This document shows, piece after piece, positions 59,094 through 64,000 of a stretch of 64,000 nucleotides of DNA. Position numbers and translations under genes: made by a program. The stretch covers positions 1 to 64,000 of the forward strand of contig JAJZBG010000006.1 in the NCBI GenBank assembly GCA_021799035.1, written 5' to 3'. Below the pieces are notes generated by a model. That model was not told the origin of the DNA. It searched no databases and saw nothing but the letters and a program-made list of their open reading frames with translations. Position 1 is the stretch's first letter, and every line of letters starts with the position of its first letter. This DNA comes from Actinomycetes bacterium. GTDB lineage: Bacteria > Actinomycetota > Acidimicrobiia > Acidimicrobiales > Acidimicrobiaceae.

Positions 59094-60509
59094 GTGACTC
59101 CTACAGTTTCAATATCAGAGGCGCTGGATAACGCTCCGCTGAGTCGTTTCCATACCCGCTCGATCTTCACCGCGGGCATGGGATTCTTCACCGATGCGTA
59201 TGACTTGTTCATTATCGGCATCGCGAGCACCCTGATCGCCAAGCAATGGGGGTTAAGCGCGAGTCAGACGGGGTGGATCAATTCGATCACCCTTCTTGCA
59301 GCCTTCATTGGCGCAATCATTTTCGGCCGCGTTTCCGACGTTCTCGGTCGCAAGCGCACCTACGGGCTTGAGGCGGCCATCATGGTGGTTGGAGCAGTCC
59401 TGTCAGCTTTCGCGCCGTCCTTCATCTGGCTGCTGGCATTCCGATTCATACTCGGCTTCGGTGTAGGAGGGGACTACCCCATGTCCGCTGTCCTCATGGG
59501 AGAGTTCTCAAATACAAAGAGTAGAGGAAAGCTAGTTGGACTTGTCTTTGCGATGCAAGCAATAGGAACCATCTCCGGCTACGTCGTTGGCCTCGCTCTG
59601 CTGTCGGCCAAGGTCAATCCGGACATCGCGTGGAGAATCATGCTTGGGCTTGGTGCGATTCCAGCTGCCGCAGTAATCTATCTCCGCCGCCAGATGCCAG
59701 AGTCTCCCCGCTTCCTTGCGAGGGTTGCTGGACGGGCATCTGAAGCCGCATCGTCAATAGCTGCCTATTCTGAGGGCGTGATCAAGATAGCCGACCCAAG
59801 CGAGCAGACGACAAAGCTATCTCTTGGACGATTTCTCTCCACCCCTACCTACCTGCTCTACCTACTGGGTACAGCAGGGTCTTGGTTCGTTTTCGACTAC
59901 GCGTACTACGGAAACTCAATTTCAGCACCAATGATTGTCACCAGCGTCCTTGGATCTTCCGGATCAAAGGTGCTAACGGAAGCCATCGCATTGCAGCTGA
60001 TCGTCTTCGCGGTCGCCGCAGTGCCTGGGTACTACTTGGCAGCCTTCTTTATGGATCGGATCGGACACAAAAGGCTTCAGCTGATCGGCTTCGTATTCAT
60101 GGGTCTGGCGTTTCTCCTCATTGGAGTCATTCCTAATGTCACCACCTTCGTTCTGCCGTTCATGCTCCTTTTCGGACTGAGCTACTTCTTTGCTGAGTTC
60201 GGACCTAACACAACGACTTTCGTGCTCTCAGGCGAGGTATACCCAACCGGCGCAAGATCAACAGGACATGGCATCTCAGCCGGGGTCGCGAAGTTTGGAG
60301 CTTTCCTCGGCGTCTACATCTTCCCGATTCTCAAGAGCCATCTTGGAGTTGGCGGAGCACTCGAATTCTCCTTCGGAATGTCGGTCCTCGGCTTCCTGGT
60401 CACTTTGGTGCTTCCGGAGCCAGCGCGGCGCTCTTTGGACGAATCATCACGCGAACTTGAGCTCGCCGCGACAAAGACACCCTCTTTGGCAAGATCTGCG
60501 GCACACTAG
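59094..60509 (+). CDS. MFS phosphate:H+ symporter family transporter
   Basis: A 471-residue MFS carrier of the PHS group. GMGFFTDAYDLFIIG at ~28-42 and GFGVGGDYPMSAVLMGEF match the signatures of phosphate:proton symporters (Pht1/Pho84 type). Twelve hydrophobic helices are seen. GTG 59094 is chosen because GAGAGGAAGG stands just before it; the frame can run back to 59037 but lacks a ribosome site. The PhoP-box-like array lies about 90 bp upstream, so it is probably induced when phosphate is scarce. Confidence 0.9.
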   Translation: MTPTVSISEALDNAPLSRFHTRSIFTAGMGFFTDAYDLFIIGIASTLIAKQWGLSASQTGWINSITLLAAFIGAIIFGRVSDVLGRKRTYGLEAAIMVVGAVLSAFAPSFIWLLAFRFILGFGVGGDYPMSAVLMGEFSNTKSRGKLVGLVFAMQAIGTISGYVVGLALLSAKVNPDIAWRIMLGLGAIPAAAVIYLRRQMPESPRFLARVAGRASEAASSIAAYSEGVIKIADPSEQTTKLSLGRFLSTPTYLLYLLGTAGSWFVFDYAYYGNSISAPMIVTSVLGSSGSKVLTEAIALQLIVFAVAAVPGYYLAAFFMDRIGHKRLQLIGFVFMGLAFLLIGVIPNVTTFVLPFMLLFGLSYFFAEFGPNTTTFVLSGEVYPTGARSTGHGISAGVAKFGAFLGVYIFPILKSHLGVGGALEFSFGMSVLGFLVTLVLPEPARRSLDESSRELELAATKTPSLARSAAH

Positions 60510-60701
60510 CCAACGCTCGTTTCGACTTCCAGCTGGCCTCGCATCCCATGGGGCCAGCTGGCCCATTTAAGGACTTGGACTACAGGACAGTCGTGTCCAT
60601 TGCTTGGTCTAGGAACAAGGAATCGAGAAGCCTAGGCAAGGCCTGGTGCACAATTGAATGCACAGATCTGATGCATCCAAATTTCGAGAAAATTAAGAAA
60701 G

Positions 60702-60785
60702 TGTCGAAGGGGGGACTTGAACCCCCACGCCCTTACGGGCACTAGCCCCTCAAGCTAGCGCGTCTGCCTATTCCGCCACTTCGAC
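60702..60785 (-). tRNA. tRNA-Leu (anticodon GAG)
   Basis: The minus strand gives a cloverleaf with a long variable arm: acceptor GTCGAAG pairs with CTTCGAC, anticodon stem CTAGC/GCTAG encloses TTGAGGG with anticodon GAG, variable-arm stem GCCC/GGGC, and T-loop GGTTCAAGT. The type II variable arm and GAG identify leucine. Discriminator A; CCA is not encoded. The 192 bp before it, after the permease, hold nothing else. Confidence 0.96.
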
Positions 60786-60877
60786 TTCACAGTCTCAAAT
60801 GAGATTATTTGAAAGCAAAAACAACTTAGCTGAAGTCGCAGCGACTTCATGCCACTATCCATTGTATCTCCTCGATC

Positions 60878-62590
60878 TCATTTCTGAGGTATGTAGCTCC
60901 AGGCACTGCTGTTCCAAAACACGGTTGACGAGCTAGTACTGTTGGCAATGAAGTTATAGCCAACGTTATATGCCAGGACATTTGGAACCGAGTACAGGGG
61001 AATTGAGGGGAGGTCCTTCCATATCAGCTGATCAAGCTGATTGTAGATCTTCGCAGATGTCGCCGGGTCAAGCTCTGTATAAGCTTTGCTGATCAAGGTG
61101 TCAGCTAGCTTGCTTGAATAGTGCATGTAGTTGTCGTTCGATTGTGTGCCGGATGACTGATAGCGGCTCACGTGAAAGGTCGCGTTGGGGGAAGCTGACT
61201 CTTCGGCTATCGCCATGTCGAAGTTCCCTTTGCTCAGCACTGAGGAATCCAGCACCCCGGAAGGATAGTTGTCAGGATTGACGACGATCCCAACGGCTGA
61301 CAGCTCTTCGGTGATCATCTCTTCCACGTAGAGTAGCTGGCTGCTAGAACTATCAACTGACATAGTCAGCACCAGTGGGCGACCATCCTTGGTCATGATT
61401 CCTTTTGAAGAACGGGTGTAACCATCAGCCAGAAGCACGTCCACGGCTTTAGCAGGGTTGGAGGTAAGATATCCGCTACCATCATTTTGATACTGAGGTT
61501 CGCCTGGAGCGTAGATGTTATTGCCTGCAGGTGTGGCACTCGAATCGTAGCTACCCAGTGCTGACTGCACTATCGCCTTTCTGTCAATAGCCAATGCAAT
61601 TGCCTCACGCACCTGGGGATCCGAGAGAGGGCTCTTAGAAAGATTGAAAAGAAGTTCTAGTATCGAATGTGAGGGCACCAAGCTAGTGGATACATTCTTG
61701 AGTGCCTTCAAGTTGGAATAAAGCAAATCGGTTGCTCGTGCATCCACCAGATTCAAAGACCCGTTGGCAAACTGAGCTGGGTAGTCGTTCGGATTTGGGT
61801 CGTCGAGAAACACAAGTTCAGGAATCACCGCTGGCTTCGCCCAGTAATGGGGGTTTCTGGTGAGCTTGATCTCTTTTCCGGGAATCACCTCTGAAATCTG
61901 GTAGGGGCCACCCGAAACCTCAACAGTCGGCGATGCAATCTCAAATCCAGAGTTCCACCCAATCCGCTGGGCTATATGCGCCGGAACGAGGGGGTTGAAG
62001 AGCGACTCCCATTCTGAAAAGTATTTCTTGAATATCACGGTGACGGTCTTGCCGCCGTTGGAAGCCGTCATGGACTTGATGTCACCATAGCCCACCGTCG
62101 AATTTGCAAGATATTGCGAGCCTGATGCTTCTAGAAAATTGCGATCTCCCAACTGCGCTTTCCAGTTGAAGATAAAATCTGACGCGGAGATCGGAACCCC
62201 GTCGCTCCAGACTGCTTTCGGATTTATCTTGTATACAATCTTTTCGGGATTGGTCGAAACGAGTTCCGCGGACGTCATCAGTGCGGAGTTCAAAACGGGA
62301 AGATACTTCGAATTTTCGTAAAACACCGAGGGCCAAACGTTGACCATCACTTCCCGCGTAATGCTTTGGTCTCCAGCGGGCGTATTTGGATTGAAATTTT
62401 GAGGCAGAAAAGGAGCCGCAAAGGTCAGCTTCAATGCGCGAGGTGGAACTGTCGTCGTCGTTGAGGAAGTCGTAGTACTGGCCAGAGCTGCCCTGCTCGC
62501 CGTTCCGCATGAAACCAGCAATAGAGGTAGCAGAAAGATGGAAACTAGGCGCGCATACTTATGCCTAGTGCAAGGCGCATTTCGGATCAC
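60878..62590 (-). CDS. Family-5 extracellular peptide/nickel-binding lipoprotein of an ABC importer
   Basis: A 570-residue solute-binding protein (SBP_bac_5, OppA-like). From GTG 62590 the signal peptide (TRHKYARLVSIFLLPLLLVSC) ends in a lipobox with C28, followed by a Ser/Thr-rich linker and the family core (VYKINPKAVWSDGVPISASDFIFNWKAQLGDR). It binds oligopeptides or similar ligands outside the cell. No permease or ATPase genes adjoin it. The longer frame to 62650 would overlap secG by 38 bp, so GTG 62590 is chosen. Confidence 0.88.
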   Translation of the reverse strand: MIRNAPCTRHKYARLVSIFLLPLLLVSCGTASRAALASTTTSSTTTTVPPRALKLTFAAPFLPQNFNPNTPAGDQSITREVMVNVWPSVFYENSKYLPVLNSALMTSAELVSTNPEKIVYKINPKAVWSDGVPISASDFIFNWKAQLGDRNFLEASGSQYLANSTVGYGDIKSMTASNGGKTVTVIFKKYFSEWESLFNPLVPAHIAQRIGWNSGFEIASPTVEVSGGPYQISEVIPGKEIKLTRNPHYWAKPAVIPELVFLDDPNPNDYPAQFANGSLNLVDARATDLLYSNLKALKNVSTSLVPSHSILELLFNLSKSPLSDPQVREAIALAIDRKAIVQSALGSYDSSATPAGNNIYAPGEPQYQNDGSGYLTSNPAKAVDVLLADGYTRSSKGIMTKDGRPLVLTMSVDSSSSQLLYVEEMITEELSAVGIVVNPDNYPSGVLDSSVLSKGNFDMAIAEESASPNATFHVSRYQSSGTQSNDNYMHYSSKLADTLISKAYTELDPATSAKIYNQLDQLIWKDLPSIPLYSVPNVLAYNVGYNFIANSTSSSTVFWNSSAWSYIPQK

Positions 62591-62612
62591 AGCTCGTGCC
62601 TGCTGCACGCTG

Positions 62613-62840
62613 TTAGAGCCGCATTCCCAACGCAATTGACGTGAACGCAAATACCACGACCAGCACGATCGTGATCCGGTCGAGGTTGCGCTCGACCACC
62701 GTTGACCCAGCTGCAGCGGAACCTACGCTCCCACCGAACATATCCGATAGTCCGCCACCCCTCCCGGAGTGAAGCAAGACGAAAATCACTAGACCAATTG
62801 AGGCTATTAGTTGGATGACAATCAACGCAGCTGTCAACAT
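62613..62840 (-). CDS. secG: Preprotein translocase subunit SecG
   Basis: A 75-residue protein with two hydrophobic helices and the conserved loop HSGRGGGLSDMFGG between them. SecG assists SecYEG in protein export. It lies downstream of tpiA, the usual pgk-tpiA-secG order of actinobacteria. Confidence 0.95.
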   Translation of the reverse strand: MLTAALIVIQLIASIGLVIFVLLHSGRGGGLSDMFGGSVGSAAAGSTVVERNLDRITIVLVVVFAFTSIALGMRL

Positions 62841-62917
62841 TTACCCTTACTGCCTTTCCGCACCGTACAAGCCTGACCATGCTGCATAGACCCACAACAG
62901 CCTTTGAGCAACATGAA

Positions 62918-63727
62918 CTATGCCTGGATAATCCTAGCGAAGGAATCTGGATCCAGGGCAGCAGTGCCTACAAGAAGCCCGTCAATGTCATCGAGCTCCA
63001 TGAACTCGGCAGCGTTAGTGGGATTCACCGAGCCGCCATATTGAATCCGAACCTTTCTGGCCACCTCGTTTCCCCAAAAGGAGTCGAACACGTTCCTGAT
63101 GATCGAGGCTCCAGCCTGCGCATCGCTTGGCTTGGCGCTCACCCCAGTTCCGATAGCCCAAATCGGCTCATACGCAACGACACATCTCTCAGCGAGTTCT
63201 GGTGCGAGAAATGAGAGCGCGGCTTCGACTTGCGACCTCAGTCGTGCTTCCGTCGACCCTTGCTCTCGCTCTTGCAAGGTCTCGCCAACACAAACAATTG
63301 GGGTCATCTGCGAGCGGAAAACGGCCTCCACCTTTGCCCTGACGATCTCATCTGTCTCACAAAAGTACTGACGCCGCTCGGAATGACCGATGATGACGTG
63401 AGACACATTCAACTTGGCGAGCATTGGGGCCGAAATCTCGCCCGTGAAAGCCCCTGAAGGCTCAAAGTGGCAGTTTTGAGCACCGAGGCGGAACCGCATC
63501 TGATCCGAATCGATGAGCAGCTGGAGTGGCCGAAGATCGGTAAAGGGAGGATGTATTGATATCTCGACGTATGAATAGTCCGCTGGCCTCAGCAGGAAGC
63601 TAAGTTTCTGCACCGCCTGAATTGCCTCCAAATGATTGAGATTCATCTTCCAGTTGGCGCTTATTAGCCGGTATCGCCCTGTGCGTGGGTTAGGCCTCAG
63701 CTCCATATCGTTTCTTCCCTTAGCCAT
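62918..63727 (-). CDS. tpiA: Triosephosphate isomerase TpiA
   Basis: TpiA interconverts dihydroxyacetone phosphate and glyceraldehyde-3-phosphate. Catalytic motifs: NWKMN (N and K), IGHSERR (His) and AYEPIWAIGTG (Glu), with YGGSV near the C terminus. The 269 residues exceed the usual ~255 by a short N-terminal extension (MAKGRNDMELRPNPRTGRY); ATG 63706 is a possible later start. It follows pgk by 56 bp and precedes secG. Confidence 0.96.
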   Translation of the reverse strand: MAKGRNDMELRPNPRTGRYRLISANWKMNLNHLEAIQAVQKLSFLLRPADYSYVEISIHPPFTDLRPLQLLIDSDQMRFRLGAQNCHFEPSGAFTGEISAPMLAKLNVSHVIIGHSERRQYFCETDEIVRAKVEAVFRSQMTPIVCVGETLQEREQGSTEARLRSQVEAALSFLAPELAERCVVAYEPIWAIGTGVSAKPSDAQAGASIIRNVFDSFWGNEVARKVRIQYGGSVNPTNAAEFMELDDIDGLLVGTAALDPDSFARIIQA

Positions 63728-63783
63728 GACAAGTCCTAGATTCTCCTGGGCTGAAGGCCAGCCGTCCTACTCTCCATCGAAAC

Positions 63784-64000
63784 CTACGCCTGCGACGGTG
63801 ACTCCCTTAGAGCCTTCAAGCCAGGCAAATCTCCATTCTCGAGGAACTCAAGGGACGCTCCACCTCCAGTGGAAAGGTGAGAAATCCGATCGGCCAAACC
63901 CATTTGCTCAAGTGCTGCTGCACTGTCTCCGCCGCCCACCACAGAAAAGCCGCCGAAATTGGCTACCGCAGTCGCCACCGCTTGGGTGCCTGCAGAAAAC
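63784..64000 (-). CDS. pgk: Phosphoglycerate kinase, C-terminal part (cut by window edge)
   Basis: The last ~71 codons of pgk. The nucleotide-binding loop [15 protein letters not shown] and the [16 protein letters not shown] motif are those of the C-terminal lobe of phosphoglycerate kinase, which makes ATP from 1,3-bisphosphoglycerate. The rest lies beyond base 64000. It precedes tpiA and secG in a glycolytic unit. Confidence 0.97.
   Translation of the reverse strand, partial: FSAGTQAVATAVANFGGFSVVGGGDSAAALEQMGLADRISHLSTGGGASLEFLENGDLPGLKALRESPSQA

Noticed and set aside
1-64000. CRISPR arrays, prophage or insertion sequences
   Set aside because: No regularly spaced direct repeats of CRISPR size, no Cas, transposase or phage structural genes were seen.

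Overview
The window looks like chromosomal DNA of a free-living actinobacterium, most likely an acidophilic Acidimicrobiia-type organism (Acidithrix/Ferrimicrobium relatives are my guess). G+C is moderate, about half by eye. The gene order tlyA-nadK-recN, pyrG-NUDIX-xerD, scpA-scpB-rluB, cmk and der is the conserved actinobacterial block, and a probable 6C-type small RNA, a class known from actinomycetes, is present. No phage, insertion sequence, integrase or CRISPR array is visible.

Left third (1-28.6 kb, mostly minus strand): a tRNA-Pro; der with a PDZ/radical-SAM (DUF512) gene; divergent ispH; cmk-plsC; divergent htpX-pspAB; scpA-scpB-rluB-aroH-aroA (chromosome condensation, pseudouridine synthase, shikimate pathway); a sodium/solute symporter with its DUF3311 partner; a three-domain acyl ligase/carrier/acyltransferase with a flippase-like membrane protein; trpS; pyrG-NUDIX-xerD-dksA; a TauD-type dioxygenase; panD; and a coiled-coil gene-tlyA-nadK-recN.

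Middle (28.8-48 kb): dgt, an MFS carrier, thioredoxin and an AcuI/YhdH reductase; a 540-bp intergenic region with two CRP/FNR-like palindromes, a consensus -10 box and the 6C-like RNA; an acyl-CoA ligase/small protein/class II aldolase group; a thiamine cluster thiO-thiS-thiG-thiD; a YhaN/YhaO-like (membrane-anchored SbcC/SbcD-like) pair; a translationally coupled CHAD-ParA pair; DinB-like, gamma-carbonic-anhydrase-like and lone ABC ATPase genes.

Right third (48-64 kb): two tandem MFS paralogues follow a tightly overlapping five-gene redox operon (one-TM Ser/Pro-rich protein, ApbE, ferric-reductase-like di-heme membrane protein, NuoF-like flavoprotein, 3Fe-4S-type ferredoxin). Then come a NUDIX hydrolase, the three-gene proton-translocating transhydrogenase, a phosphate-type MFS permease preceded by PhoP-box-like 11-bp direct repeats, a tRNA-Leu, a family-5 peptide-binding lipoprotein, secG, tpiA and the 3' end of pgk.

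Most genes are core metabolism and information processing. The parts most likely to hold something new are the redox operon, the CHAD-ParA pair, the acyl ligase-carrier-acyltransferase fusion and the 33.0-33.6 kb regulatory/RNA region. Functions are assigned from motifs read by eye, without database searches.
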